A stretch of DNA of 61,258 nucleotides. Source: an uncultured Bacteroidia bacterium. GTDB taxonomy: Bacteria; Bacteroidota; Bacteroidia; Bacteroidales; UBA932. The notes under the pieces were generated by a model that did not search any database, was not told the DNA's origin, and was given only the letters and a program-made list of their open reading frames with translations. A program made the translations under genes and the position numbers. Of the stretch, positions 53,119-61,258 are shown piece after piece. The DNA lies in NCBI GenBank assembly GCA_902796555.1, contig CADBPR010000059.1:1-61258 (forward strand), read 5' to 3'. The first letter of the stretch is position 1; every line of letters starts with the position of its first letter.

Positions 53119-54439
53119 GCTGAAAATAATCTGTATGCTGCTGATGCTGCTCCCGTGGGCGGCATCGGCCCAGTTCCGCAGCACCATGCTGCAGGGAGAC
53201 GAAAGCGAGACCGTGCAAGCGCTGCGCGGCCACGTTTCGTATTGGACGGCGGCGGCCCTGGAAGGACGGGCAGCCGGGTCCGAGGGCGAAAAAGAGGCGG
53301 CGGAATACCTGTATGATATCCTGGAAGGATACGGCGTGGAGATGGTTTGTCCCCGGCAAGGGGAGACCTTCGGCATCGCCCGGGACAACGGGGACACCCT
53401 GACCTCCCGCAATATCATCGGCATCGTCCAGGGCTATGACGTCAAACTGCGGGACCGCTACATCGTGGTCGGCGCGCGGCTGGACAATCTCGCGCCCGGT
53501 GTGCTGACGGTCGACGGGGAACCGCATGTGCAGCGATATCCCGGAGCCAACGGGAACGCCTCCGGTCTGGCGATGCTGGCCGAACTGGCCCGGATGGTCT
53601 CCATCAATGCCGTGCTGTTCCGCCGCAGTGTGATTTTCGTCGGATTCGGTGCGTCCCGGGAAGCGTTCGCCGGCTCATGGTACTTCCTGAACCGGTCGTT
53701 CTCCGATGTCCCCGGCATTGACGCGATGATCAATCTGGATATGCTGGGTGCCGGTGAGGAATTCTATGCCTATACCGCCTCCAACGCTGATTTGAACCGC
53801 CTGGTGGCGGCCATTGAACTGCCGCCGGTCAAGCCGGTGCTGACAGCGGCGGAGCCTTATCCGTCCGACCACCGGAGCTTCTATTCCAAACAGATTCCGT
53901 CCGTGTTTTTTACCCGCGGCATCTATGTCCAGCATGACAGTCCCCGGGACACCCCGGATATCCTCGATTACGAACTGATGGAGCGCGAGCTGGAGACGGT
54001 GTACAGCCTCTGCCGTGACCTGGCCAACCTGGACCGGGCGCCCGACTTTATTGCCGAGAGCGGTTCCGAGAGCAAGGATGACAAAGTCTACGCCTATGAC
54101 GCCGTCGACTTCAAACCGACCTTCCTGGGCTCCGCCTATCTGGGCACCTTCCTGGAAAAATGGGTCTATCCTTATTTGAAATACCCGCCGCAGGCCGTGG
54201 ATGAAAAGGTCCAGGGCACGGTGCACGTCCGTTTTACCGTAGACCGCAAGGGAAAGGTCGGCGACGTGCAGGTGGTCCGGTCCGTCCACCCGCTGCTGGA
54301 CGCAGAAGCCGAAAAGGTGATTGCCGCCTCGCCGAAATGGAAACCCGCCAAACTGAACGGGAAGACCGTTCCCTGCCGGATTACCGTACCGGTGGAATTC
54401 AAATTGACCAAACAAGCAACTTTTGATATCAAGAAATAA
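53111..54439 (+). CDS. M28 aminopeptidase-like protein with lost metal ligands, fused to a TonB C-terminal domain
   Basis: This 442-residue protein has signal peptide '[15 protein letters not shown]' (cleavage about 20). Residues 35-305 follow the M28 peptidase fold, including '[14 protein letters not shown]', '[14 protein letters not shown]', '[19 protein letters not shown]', 'INLDMLGAG' and '[10 protein letters not shown]'. Compared with the canonical HxD, GANDNASG, EE, D and H sites, the first His is Arg123, the bridging Asp is Gly148 and the Glu-Glu pair is Ser182-Arg183; only Asp125, Asp210 and His275 remain. Residues 355-434 are a TonB C-terminal domain ('[20 protein letters not shown]', '[21 protein letters not shown]'). 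There is no membrane anchor beyond the signal. A catalytically dead periplasmic binding or scaffold protein is inferred. It sits between a SPOR lipoprotein gene and leuS. Confidence 0.85.
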   Translation: MSRLKIICMLLMLLPWAASAQFRSTMLQGDESETVQALRGHVSYWTAAALEGRAAGSEGEKEAAEYLYDILEGYGVEMVCPRQGETFGIARDNGDTLTSRNIIGIVQGYDVKLRDRYIVVGARLDNLAPGVLTVDGEPHVQRYPGANGNASGLAMLAELARMVSINAVLFRRSVIFVGFGASREAFAGSWYFLNRSFSDVPGIDAMINLDMLGAGEEFYAYTASNADLNRLVAAIELPPVKPVLTAAEPYPSDHRSFYSKQIPSVFFTRGIYVQHDSPRDTPDILDYELMERELETVYSLCRDLANLDRAPDFIAESGSESKDDKVYAYDAVDFKPTFLGSAYLGTFLEKWVYPYLKYPPQAVDEKVQGTVHVRFTVDRKGKVGDVQVVRSVHPLLDAEAEKVIAASPKWKPAKLNGKTVPCRITVPVEFKLTKQATFDIKK

Positions 54440-54441
54440 CT

Positions 54442-57177
54442 ATGGAGTACAATTTCAGGGAAATTGAGCAGAAATGGCAGGCCCGTTGGGCGGCAGAACA
54501 TACATTCAAGGCCGTGGAGGATGCCTCCCGACCGAAGTATTATGTGCTGGACATGTTTCCGTACCCGTCCGGTGCCGGTCTGCATGTGGGACATCCCTTG
54601 GGCTACATCGCCAGCGATATTTTTTCGCGCTACAAACGCCTGCAGGGATTCAATGTTCTCCATCCGATGGGATATGACGCGTTCGGCCTGCCGGCCGAGC
54701 AGTATGCCATTCAGACCGGGCAGCATCCGGAAGTCACCACGGACAAGAACGTGGCGCGCTACCGTCAGCAGCTGGACCGGATTGGCTTTTCCTATGACTG
54801 GGAGCGGAGTTTCCGTACCTGTGACCCGGACTATTTCAAATGGACCCAGTGGGCTTTCCTGCAGATGTTCGGCAGCTGGTATGACCCGGAGCAGAACAAG
54901 GCGCGTCCCATCACCGAATTGATTGCCCGTTTTGAATCCACCGGTTATGCCGATGTGACGCCGGAGCGCTGGAAGGCGGCTTCGGAGCGGGAGAAATCCG
55001 ATATCCTGATGAACTATCGGATTGCCTATCAGGGAGAAACATCCGTGAACTGGTGCCCGGAACTGGGTACGGTGCTGGCCAATGACGAGGTCAAGGACGG
55101 ACTCTCCGTGCGGGGCGGATTCCCGGTGGAGCAGAAGAAAATGACCCAGTGGCAGCTGCGCGTTTCGGCTTATGCCGAACGGCTGCTGGACGGTCTGGAC
55201 CGTTTGGACTGGACGGAATCCCTGAAAGAGATGCAGCGCAACTGGATTGGCAAATCCTACGGTACCGAAGTGGTTTTCACGGTGGAAACCGGTGACAAGA
55301 AGACCGACGTCACCATCTTTACCACCCGCGTCGATACGATTTTCGGTGTCACCTTCATGGTTCTGGCGCCGGAAAGCGAGCTGACGCAGCAACTGACGAC
55401 CCCCGGACAGGAAGCGGCCGTGGCGGAGTATCTCGCCTATGTGGCCAAGAAGACGGAACGGGAGCGGATGGCTGAAACGAAGACCGTAACAGGCGTATTC
55501 TCCGGTTCTTACGGTATCAATCCGCTGACCGGCCAGAAGGTGCCGGTTTGGATTTCCGAATACGTGCTGGCCGGCTACGGCACCGGTGCCATCATGGCCG
55601 TGCCTGCGCATGACAGCCGCGATTATGCCTTCGCCCGGAAATTCGACCTGCCCATCGTGCCCATCATCGAGGGCTGTGACGTCAGCGAACAGAGTTTCGA
55701 TGCGAAGGAAGGCCGTATGTGCAATTCCGGTTTCCTGAACGGCATGGATGTCAAGGAAGCCATTCCGGCCGCGATGGACTATGTGGAAGCCCACGGTCTG
55801 GGCCACCGCAAGACCAATTATCGTCTGCGTGACGCCATTTTCTCCCGCCAGCGTTACTGGGGAGAGCCGTTCCCGATTTACTACAAGAACGGAATTCCCA
55901 CTCCGCTTCCGCAGGAAGCCCTGCCGTTGACCCTCCCGGAAATCGACCAGTACAAACCGACGGCGGACGGACAGCCCCCGCTGGCCCGTGCCAAGGACTG
56001 GACCTATGACGGATGGCCCCTGGAGACGAGCACGATGCCGGGCTTTGCCGGCAGCAGTGCCTATTATCTGCGTTATATGGACCCGCGCAACGACCGGGCC
56101 CTGGTCAGCCCCGAAGCCAATGCCTACTGGCGCAGCGTTGACCTGTATATCGGCGGCACCGAACATGCCACCGGTCACCTGATTTATTCCCGTTTCTGGA
56201 ACAAATTCCTCTATGACCTGGGTTATGTCTGCGAAGACGAACCGTTCCGCAAGCTCATCAACCAGGGCATGATTCAGGGCCGGTCCAACTTCGTCTACCG
56301 CATCGTCGGGACGAATACCTTTGTGTCGGCCGGACTGAAGGAGCAGTACCAGACCCAGGAAATCCATGTGGATATCAGCCTGGTCCGCAATGACAGGCTC
56401 GACCTGGAAGGCTTCCGTGCCTGGCGCCCTGAGTTCGCCCAAGCCGAATTCGTGCTGGAGAACGGCGAATATATCTGCGGCTGGGCCGTCGAAAAGATGA
56501 GCAAGTCCATGTACAACGTCGTCAATCCCGACGATATCTGCGACAGCTACGGAGCGGACACCCTGCGGCTCTATGAGATGTTCCTGGGTCCCTTGGAACA
56601 GTCTAAACCTTGGGATACGAAGGGTATCGACGGTGTCCATCGTTTCCTGCGCAAATTCTGGCGGCTGTTCTATGACGGCGACCGTTTCCTCGTAACGGAC
56701 GAGGAGGCCTCCGCCGAAGATTTGAAGACCCTCCACAAGCTGATCGGGAAGGAACAGTCCGATATCGAGAACTTCTCGTTCAATACGACGGTGAGCGCCT
56801 TCATGATTGCCGTGAATGACCTGACGGACCGCAAAGTCTCCAAGCGGGCCGTGCTGGAGCCGATGGTCATCCTGCTTTCTCCTTTCGCCCCGCATATCGC
56901 CGAAGAACTCTGGCAGGCCCTCGGCCATACGGACAGCGTGGCCTATGCCGCATTCCCGGTCTACCATCCGGAGTATACGGTGGAGAACAACTGCACGTAC
57001 CCGGTTTCGTTCAACGGCAAGATGCGTTTTACGGTGGATTTGCCCAAGACCCTGACCCCTGCCCAGGTGCAGGAACAGGTGCTGGCGTCGGAACAGACCG
57101 CCCGCTACACGGACGGAAAGACCGTGGTCAAGGTGATTGTCGTCCCCGGAAAGATAGTCAATATTGTCCTGAAATAA
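54442..57177 (+). CDS. leuS: Leucyl-tRNA synthetase
   Basis: This 911-residue class I enzyme charges tRNA-Leu. The HIGH-type motif is 'HVGH' in '[16 protein letters not shown]' (about 48-51). The CP1 editing domain lies at about 220-420 ('[20 protein letters not shown]', '[17 protein letters not shown]'). KMSKS is seen in '[16 protein letters not shown]' (about 685). An anticodon-binding domain and a C-terminal domain follow. There is no visible T-box leader, since it starts 2 bp after the upstream gene and depends on the promoter near 52570. Confidence 0.97.
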   Translation: MEYNFREIEQKWQARWAAEHTFKAVEDASRPKYYVLDMFPYPSGAGLHVGHPLGYIASDIFSRYKRLQGFNVLHPMGYDAFGLPAEQYAIQTGQHPEVTTDKNVARYRQQLDRIGFSYDWERSFRTCDPDYFKWTQWAFLQMFGSWYDPEQNKARPITELIARFESTGYADVTPERWKAASEREKSDILMNYRIAYQGETSVNWCPELGTVLANDEVKDGLSVRGGFPVEQKKMTQWQLRVSAYAERLLDGLDRLDWTESLKEMQRNWIGKSYGTEVVFTVETGDKKTDVTIFTTRVDTIFGVTFMVLAPESELTQQLTTPGQEAAVAEYLAYVAKKTERERMAETKTVTGVFSGSYGINPLTGQKVPVWISEYVLAGYGTGAIMAVPAHDSRDYAFARKFDLPIVPIIEGCDVSEQSFDAKEGRMCNSGFLNGMDVKEAIPAAMDYVEAHGLGHRKTNYRLRDAIFSRQRYWGEPFPIYYKNGIPTPLPQEALPLTLPEIDQYKPTADGQPPLARAKDWTYDGWPLETSTMPGFAGSSAYYLRYMDPRNDRALVSPEANAYWRSVDLYIGGTEHATGHLIYSRFWNKFLYDLGYVCEDEPFRKLINQGMIQGRSNFVYRIVGTNTFVSAGLKEQYQTQEIHVDISLVRNDRLDLEGFRAWRPEFAQAEFVLENGEYICGWAVEKMSKSMYNVVNPDDICDSYGADTLRLYEMFLGPLEQSKPWDTKGIDGVHRFLRKFWRLFYDGDRFLVTDEEASAEDLKTLHKLIGKEQSDIENFSFNTTVSAFMIAVNDLTDRKVSKRAVLEPMVILLSPFAPHIAEELWQALGHTDSVAYAAFPVYHPEYTVENNCTYPVSFNGKMRFTVDLPKTLTPAQVQEQVLASEQTARYTDGKTVVKVIVVPGKIVNIVLK

Positions 57178-57178
57178 T

Positions 57179-58153
57179 ATGATCAACCAAAAGAGCGTCG
57201 GAACCATCATCCGTGAGTATCTTGTCCTGACCCTGGGCGTCCTGATTTACGTCACGGGCTGGACGGTCTTTCTGACCCCGCACAATATCGTGGGCGGGGG
57301 CGTGACCGGTATCAGCTCCATTGTCCAGTATGCGACAGGCTTCAAGATGGGTTACACCTATTTTATCATCAATGTGCTGCTGCTCATTATCGCCTTCCTC
57401 ATTCTGGGGATGGGGTGCGGGGCCAAGACGATATATGCCATCATCCTGGCTTCAATCGGGCTGAACGTCCTGCAGGCCGTCATTCCCCCTTCCATCATCG
57501 AAGGACTGGCCCTGAACAACGGCAAACTGATGTCCACCCTGATGGGCGGTATCATGGCCGGCCTGGGTATCGGTATGTCCATGTCCGTGGGCGGAAGTAC
57601 CGGCGGGACCGATATCATTGCCTTGATTGTCAACAAATACCGGAACATTTCCCTGGGCAAGATGATTCTCATCATGGACGTGGTTATCATCCTGTCCTCC
57701 CTGCTGTTCCCCTCCTATACGAAAAGCGGCGAGCTGGTCGGCTGGGCAGACAAGATTACCAATGTCGTCTATGGTCTGATTCTGGTCACGGTCAACAGCC
57801 ATGTGGTCGACCTGTATATCTCCGGTTCCCGCCAGTCCGTGCAGCTGATGATTCTGTCCCGGAAATATGAGGAAATCGCGGATGCCATCACCTATGATTT
57901 GAAACGCGGCGTGACCGTCATGCCGGCCAACGGCTGGTATACCAAGCAGGCCAGCCACGTGTTGCTGGTAATTACCCGCAAGACCGACCTGAACATTCTG
58001 CTGCGTTATATCAAAAGCATCGACCCGGATGCCTTTCTGTCAGTCAGCTCTGTCAGCGGCGTGTACGGAAAAGGCTTCGATACCATCAAAGAATCCTTCC
58101 GGCACAGCCTGGATGCGGGGCCTGAAAAAGATAAAAATGGTAAAAAGCGATAA
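57179..58153 (+). CDS. YitT family membrane protein
   Basis: This 324-residue protein has five or six N-terminal membrane helices ('EYLVLTLGVLIYVTGWTVFL', 'FFIINVLLLIIAFLILGMG'-like, and others) with the conserved loops 'PHNIVGGGVTGISSI' and 'MSVGGSTGGTDIIALIVNKY'. A C-terminal soluble DUF2179 domain (about 230-310, 'KRGVTVMPANGWYTKQASHVLLVITRK' in part) follows. The substrate is not established. It begins one base after the leuS stop and is followed by a terminator. Confidence 0.9.
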   Translation: MINQKSVGTIIREYLVLTLGVLIYVTGWTVFLTPHNIVGGGVTGISSIVQYATGFKMGYTYFIINVLLLIIAFLILGMGCGAKTIYAIILASIGLNVLQAVIPPSIIEGLALNNGKLMSTLMGGIMAGLGIGMSMSVGGSTGGTDIIALIVNKYRNISLGKMILIMDVVIILSSLLFPSYTKSGELVGWADKITNVVYGLILVTVNSHVVDLYISGSRQSVQLMILSRKYEEIADAITYDLKRGVTVMPANGWYTKQASHVLLVITRKTDLNILLRYIKSIDPDAFLSVSSVSGVYGKGFDTIKESFRHSLDAGPEKDKNGKKR

Positions 58154-58174
58154 AAATCGTATATTTTTGCAGTC

Positions 58175-58210
58175 AACCTGTCATGAAAAGATTTCACGGC
58201 AGGTTTTTTT
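58175..58210 (+). terminator. Rho-independent terminator after yitT
   Basis: AACCTGTC (58175-58182) pairs with GGCAGGTT (58198-58205), and TGAA/TTCA can pair inside the loop, followed by T 58204-58210. A TATTTTTG box (58162-58169) lies just before it, so it could also end a very short transcript. Confidence 0.75.
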
Positions 58211-58213
58211 ATA

Positions 58214-58221
58214 TACTTTTG
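58214..58221 (+). promoter_or_regulatory. Candidate -7 box for the AraC-type regulator
   Basis: TACTTTTG (TAnnTTTG) lies just downstream of the terminator, with the ATG (58245) 23 nt beyond. Confidence 0.45.
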
Positions 58222-58244
58222 TTGTGTCGAACCGCTGCTGATTA

Positions 58245-59375
58245 ATGAAAAGAATTGCTAAAATCATAACCAATACTATGAAAAAGATCATTGCTTTTTG
58301 TCAAAGCAAGCCGGCCGTCCTGATTCAGGCCGCATCGCTTTCTGTCATTGTCCTGGGGCCGGTTTTCCGGCTGGTGACCGGCGCCCCTTTCCGCCCGGAG
58401 TGGCTGTTGTTTGATTTCAGTTTGGCTACGACGCTGATTATGTTGCTGCCCTGGCCCGAAGATTCGTCCCGGGTGCTGCTGTCGCTGAGCCTGTCCGTTC
58501 TGGGGGTGGCCGTCCTGTTGTCCCTGTCGGGGAACCTGCTGCCGGCCCCGATGCTCCGTATCCTGTATATTCTGGCCGTTACGTTGCCCCTTCCCATCCG
58601 GTTGGCGGAGCGGGTTCGCCGTTTGACGGCCGACAAGGGCTACCTGACGGCCCAGTGGTCGGGGTGGGAGTTCCTTCAGATTCAGTTGAATCTGGTCCAG
58701 AATGTCGCTTTCCTGTTCTGGTTCGCCCTGGCCTCCCATTGGGTGACCCTGGCGGATTCCCCCTGGATGGACCTTCCTGCCGTCCTGATCAGCGTGGCCC
58801 TCTACCTGTTTCTCCTGTTCCGGGCCCACCTGCACAAGCCCGTCCCTCCCGAAGAAGCCGGCGATATCGCTTTTGCCCGCAGCCACGGTTACCCGGCCGG
58901 CGTCTTGTCCGGATCCCGGCAGTACAAACGCCTCTATAAGGCGATGTGCATGCTGCTGGAGGAGCGGCGTCCCTACCTGCGCAGCAATTATACCGTTCAG
59001 GATATGGCCCGGGAGCTCGGGACCAACCGGGCCTACCTGTCGCACATGATAAACCAGACGACCGGGCTGAATTTCAGTCAGTTGATGAATAAATACAGAA
59101 TTCTTTCAGCCCTGGAGCTGATCAAGAAGAATCCGACCATCCAGACGGAAGAGGCCGCCTTGCTCAGCGGATTCAACAACAAAGTTACCTTCGGTCTGGC
59201 CTTCAAACTGTTTCTGAACTGCACGATGAAGGAGTGGCGTCACCGCTATATGGAGTCCCTGGATCCGGAACAACGGTCGGCCATCCTTTCCCGTCCGAAG
59301 GCAAAGAAGCGCAAATCTCCATCGGGACGTGCCGCACAGGATGCTCGAAACGGATGTTCCGTGCCAGCAAACTGA
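58245..59375 (+). CDS. Membrane-anchored AraC-family transcriptional regulator
   Basis: This 376-residue protein (or 365 from the ATG at 58278) has about six membrane helices in residues 25-200 ('LIQAASLSVIVLGPVFRLV', 'LSLSLSVLGVAVLLSLSG', 'AVLISVALYLFLLFRAHL'). The C-terminal AraC domain (about 235-338) has helix-turn-helix 1 'YTVQDMARELGTNRAYLSHMIN' (in part) and helix-turn-helix 2 'NPTIQTEEAALLSGFNNKVTF' (in part). This design is common in Bacteroidetes sensors that respond at the membrane. The target is unknown. The last 173 bases overlap the end of the convergent pseudouridine synthase gene; the basic tail after residue 338 is encoded entirely in the overlap. Confidence 0.82.
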   Translation: MKRIAKIITNTMKKIIAFCQSKPAVLIQAASLSVIVLGPVFRLVTGAPFRPEWLLFDFSLATTLIMLLPWPEDSSRVLLSLSLSVLGVAVLLSLSGNLLPAPMLRILYILAVTLPLPIRLAERVRRLTADKGYLTAQWSGWEFLQIQLNLVQNVAFLFWFALASHWVTLADSPWMDLPAVLISVALYLFLLFRAHLHKPVPPEEAGDIAFARSHGYPAGVLSGSRQYKRLYKAMCMLLEERRPYLRSNYTVQDMARELGTNRAYLSHMINQTTGLNFSQLMNKYRILSALELIKKNPTIQTEEAALLSGFNNKVTFGLAFKLFLNCTMKEWRHRYMESLDPEQRSAILSRPKAKKRKSPSGRAAQDARNGCSVPAN

Positions 59376-59979
59376 TGCTTCCGTCCGGATTGGACCGGGG
59401 CGCACCGTATTTCAGGTCCCCTTTGATACAGCAGCCCATGTGGGCGAGCTGGCAGCGGATCTGGTGGTGCCGGCCGGTCAGCAGTTCCACCTCCACGAGC
59501 CAGTAACGCTCCGTCGGCTGCAGGAGGCGGTACCGCAGGCGTGCCAGCTTGGCATCCTTGCGCCCGGGTACGCAGACAAAGGACTTGTTCAAGGATTCGT
59601 TCCGCCACAGCCAGTCTTCCAGCAGTCCTTCCGCAGGGTCGGGCCGCCGGCAGACCAGGGCCCAGTAGGTCTTGTGGATACCGCCGTCCCGGAAAAGGGC
59701 GGACAGGCGTTCCAGGGCCTTGGAGGTCTTGGCCAGGAGGGTGACGCCGGCGACCGGACGGTCTAGCCGGTGGGGGATTCCGATGAAAACCTGCCCGGGC
59801 TTATGGTCCCGCATGGCGAGAAAAGCCTTGTATTTCTCGCCGAGGGGCTCGTCCCCGGTCTTGTCGCCCTGGACGATTTCTCCTGCGCGTTTGTTGACCG
59901 CCAGGATGTGGTTGTCCTCGTACAGGATGCGGGCAGCCAGGTCGGCGTATTCTGTTTCTGTCAGTTGTCTGTATATCAT
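59203..59979 (-). CDS. RluA-family pseudouridine synthase
   Basis: This 258-residue enzyme isomerises uridine in rRNA or tRNA. The catalytic motif is 'IPHRLDRPVAGVTLLAK' (HRLDRPVAG, about 90-98, with Asp as nucleophile). Flanking blocks are 'ILYEDNHILAVNKRAGEIVQ', 'YWALVCRRP' and 'LLTGRHHQIRCQLAHMGCC'. There is no S4 domain, as in the short RluA-like group. The conserved fold ends near 'LPSDGKGW'; the last 25 residues are a Pro/Ser/Thr-rich tail with no match in the family and lie antisense to the AraC-type helix-turn-helix. The RNA target cannot be assigned. Confidence 0.88.
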   Translation of the reverse strand: MIYRQLTETEYADLAARILYEDNHILAVNKRAGEIVQGDKTGDEPLGEKYKAFLAMRDHKPGQVFIGIPHRLDRPVAGVTLLAKTSKALERLSALFRDGGIHKTYWALVCRRPDPAEGLLEDWLWRNESLNKSFVCVPGRKDAKLARLRYRLLQPTERYWLVEVELLTGRHHQIRCQLAHMGCCIKGDLKYGAPRSNPDGSISLLARNIRFEHPVRHVPMEICASLPSDGKGWPTVVPDPGTPYSGDATPSSCSSETV

Positions 59980-59997
59980 TTCGGACCGATTGTGTCA

Positions 59998-60005
59998 CAA
60001 AGATA
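59998..60005 (-). promoter_or_regulatory. Promoter -7 box of the pseudouridine synthase gene
   Basis: The minus strand reads TATCTTTG, 19 nt before the start codon at 59979. Confidence 0.55.
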
Positions 60006-60022
60006 CGATTTAATTCTGACAA

Positions 60023-60054
60023 TTTGGCATAAAAAAGCCGCTGGCATAACATTG
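60023..60054 (+). promoter_or_regulatory. Candidate promoter of dnaK
   Basis: TTTG (60023-60026), 20 bp, TAACATTG (60047-60054), one mismatch from TAnnTTTG. No CIRCE element (TTAGCACTC repeat) is present in the leader. Confidence 0.45.
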
Positions 60055-60119
60055 GATAAAACGAAGGGTGTCCGCATGGACCATGAAAAGAATAAAAAAC
60101 AAAAATAGGAGATAAAAAT

Positions 60120-61258
60120 ATGGGAAAAATTATCGGAATCGACTTGGGAACCACCAACAGCTGCGTCGCTGTGATGGAAGGTAACCAGCCTACAGTCATC
60201 ATCAACAACGAAGGCCAGCGTACGACCCCTTCCGTGGTCGCTTTCACCGAAGGCGGCGAGCGGAAAATCGGCAGCCCTGCCAAACGCCAGGCCATCACCA
60301 ACCCGAAGAATACGGTATTCTCGATCAAGCGTTTCATGGGTGAAACCTTCGACCAGGTCTCGACCGAGGTCAACCGTGTGCCTTACAAGGTCGTCCGTGG
60401 CGACAACAACACCCCGCGCGTAAATATCGACGGGCGTCTCTTCTCCCCGCAGGAGATTTCCGCTATGATTCTGCAGAAGATGAAGAAAACGGCCGAAGAT
60501 TATCTGCGTCAGGAAGTGACCGAGGCCGTCATTACGGTCCCGGCCTACTTCAGCGACTCCCAGCGTCAGGCGACCAAGGAAGCCGGCAAGATTGCCGGTC
60601 TGGACGTCAAGCGTATCATCAATGAGCCGACGGCAGCCGCCCTGGCCTATGGCCTGGACAAGAAGAACAAGAACATGAAGGTCGCGGTGTATGACCTCGG
60701 CGGCGGTACCTTCGATATTTCCATTATGGAACTCGGCGACGGTGTGTTCGAGGTGAAATCCACCAACGGTGACACCCACCTGGGCGGTGACGACTTCGAC
60801 CAGAAGATCATCGACTGGCTTGCTGCCGAATTCGCGGCCGACAACAGCGGTGCGGACCTGAAGAAGGACCCGATGGCGCTCCAGCGTCTGAAAGAGGCGG
60901 CTGAAAAAGCCAAGATTGAACTGTCCAACCAGACGTCCACGGAAATCAACCTTCCGTATATCATGCCGGTGGACGGTGTGCCGAAACACCTGGTCAAGAC
61001 CCTGACCCGCGCCAAGTTCGAGCAGCTGTGCGACGACCTGTTCGCCCGCAGTATCGAGCCTTGCCGCAAGGCCCTGGCGGATGCCCACCTGAGCGCATCC
61101 CAGATTGACGAGGTCCTGCTCGTGGGCGGTTCCACCCGTATCCCGAAGGTGCAGGAAATCGTGAAGGAATTCTTCGGCAAAGAGCCCAACCGCAGCGTGA
61201 ACCCCGACGAGGTCGTCGCTATCGGCGCCTCCATCCAGGGCGGTGTGCTGGCCGGTGA
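60120..61258 (+). CDS. dnaK: Molecular chaperone DnaK (Hsp70), 5' part, cut by the window end
   Basis: The gene is open at the right edge; 379 complete codons are visible of about 640 expected. The nucleotide-binding domain is clear: '[20 protein letters not shown]' (phosphate 1), '[19 protein letters not shown]', '[13 protein letters not shown]' (phosphate 2), '[14 protein letters not shown]' and '[14 protein letters not shown]' (adenosine site). DnaK binds exposed hydrophobic segments in unfolded proteins in ATP-driven cycles with DnaJ and GrpE. The AGGAG at 60107-60111 gives an unusually good ribosome site, 8 nt before the ATG, consistent with high expression. The substrate-binding domain lies outside the window. 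Confidence 0.97.
   Translation, partial: MGKIIGIDLGTTNSCVAVMEGNQPTVIINNEGQRTTPSVVAFTEGGERKIGSPAKRQAITNPKNTVFSIKRFMGETFDQVSTEVNRVPYKVVRGDNNTPRVNIDGRLFSPQEISAMILQKMKKTAEDYLRQEVTEAVITVPAYFSDSQRQATKEAGKIAGLDVKRIINEPTAAALAYGLDKKNKNMKVAVYDLGGGTFDISIMELGDGVFEVKSTNGDTHLGGDDFDQKIIDWLAAEFAADNSGADLKKDPMALQRLKEAAEKAKIELSNQTSTEINLPYIMPVDGVPKHLVKTLTRAKFEQLCDDLFARSIEPCRKALADAHLSASQIDEVLLVGGSTRIPKVQEIVKEFFGKEPNRSVNPDEVVAIGASIQGGVLAG

Noticed and set aside
54430-54442. T-box or leader riboswitch controlling leuS
   Set aside because: Only two bases separate it from the upstream gene, and no such structure is possible there; proS also has just a short leader with one small hairpin.
54172-57210. A 1012-codon minus-strand open frame opposite leuS
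   Set aside because: leuS is certain from its HVGH and KMSKS motifs; the antisense frame shows no motif, signal peptide or promoter.
60076-60108. A ten-codon ORF ([10 protein letters not shown]) directly before dnaK
   Set aside because: It is very short, A-rich and overlaps the ribosome site region. It may be an accident of the leader; there is no independent support.
1-61258. CRISPR arrays, insertion sequences, prophage, integrases, tRNA or rRNA genes
   Set aside because: No regularly spaced repeats, transposase or integrase sequences, or recognisable tRNA cloverleaf or rRNA stretches were found on either strand by reading; a covariance search could still find a divergent small RNA.

Overview
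The window is a dense stretch of a Bacteroidota chromosome, most likely order Bacteroidales and from a GC-rich lineage. Three things support this. It carries many families typical of that phylum (DUF3078, DUF3822, DUF4290, DUF4293, DUF4988, FISUMP and BACON domains, and lipoproteins with an SxC lipobox). Most operons lack a strong Shine-Dalgarno. The AT-rich gaps repeatedly show the Bacteroidetes promoter signature TTTG-N18-20-TAnnTTTG. Genus cannot be fixed from this sequence; an uncultured gut or rumen lineage is a guess. I see no rRNA, tRNA, CRISPR array, insertion sequence, prophage or integrase. The region is core chromosome with a few lineage-specific envelope genes.

Layout. 1-3030: a minus-strand pair, a Trp/Tyr- and Ser/Arg-rich repeat lipoprotein followed by a FadL-like outer-membrane barrel. 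3181-11562: plus-strand proS, a DUF3078 barrel, tilS (GTG start overlapping the previous stop), glutamine synthetase and a fused FAD/Fe-S D-lactate or glycolate dehydrogenase. 11640-13134: minus-strand Nim-like flavoprotein, beta-carbonic anhydrase and tadA. 13336-19286: addB-addA type helicase-nuclease, closed by a bidirectional terminator. 19376-22672: a 1098-residue DUF4988/BACON surface lipoprotein. 23036-26810: DUF4290-ftsK-lolA-like, tightly coupled. 26794-29951: apbE, a FISUMP lipoprotein and a short comEC. 30022-32191: ackA with a phosphate butyryltransferase-type partner. 32213-36093: nucleoside phosphorylase, DUF4293, rsmD, DUF3822 and a membrane-anchored unknown. 36192-43924: a long plus-strand run of nrnA, two FKBP lipoproteins, a MATE exporter, a serine hydrolase and a ClpC-like AAA+ unfoldase. 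43921-51355: a 41-residue small ORF, an AI-2E family permease, an alpha/beta hydrolase, gyrA, a TPR protein and phoH. 51395-58153: a CapA-like phosphoesterase, then an operon of SPOR lipoprotein, M28-like/TonB fusion, leuS and yitT. 58245-61258: a membrane-bound AraC regulator, an RluA-type pseudouridine synthase that overlaps it tail to tail by 173 bp, and the 5' part of dnaK.

The most unusual item is the protein at 53111-54439. It has an M28 aminopeptidase fold in which three of the five metal-ligand positions and the catalytic glutamate are replaced, fused to a TonB C-terminal domain. It looks like a periplasmic pseudo-peptidase. Other points worth checking are the mutual 173-bp overlap of the AraC and RluA genes, a 41-residue small gene behind an inverted-repeat operator, a 28-residue upstream ORF coupled by ATGA to addB, and an in-frame ORF directly after the stop codon of the nucleoside phosphorylase.
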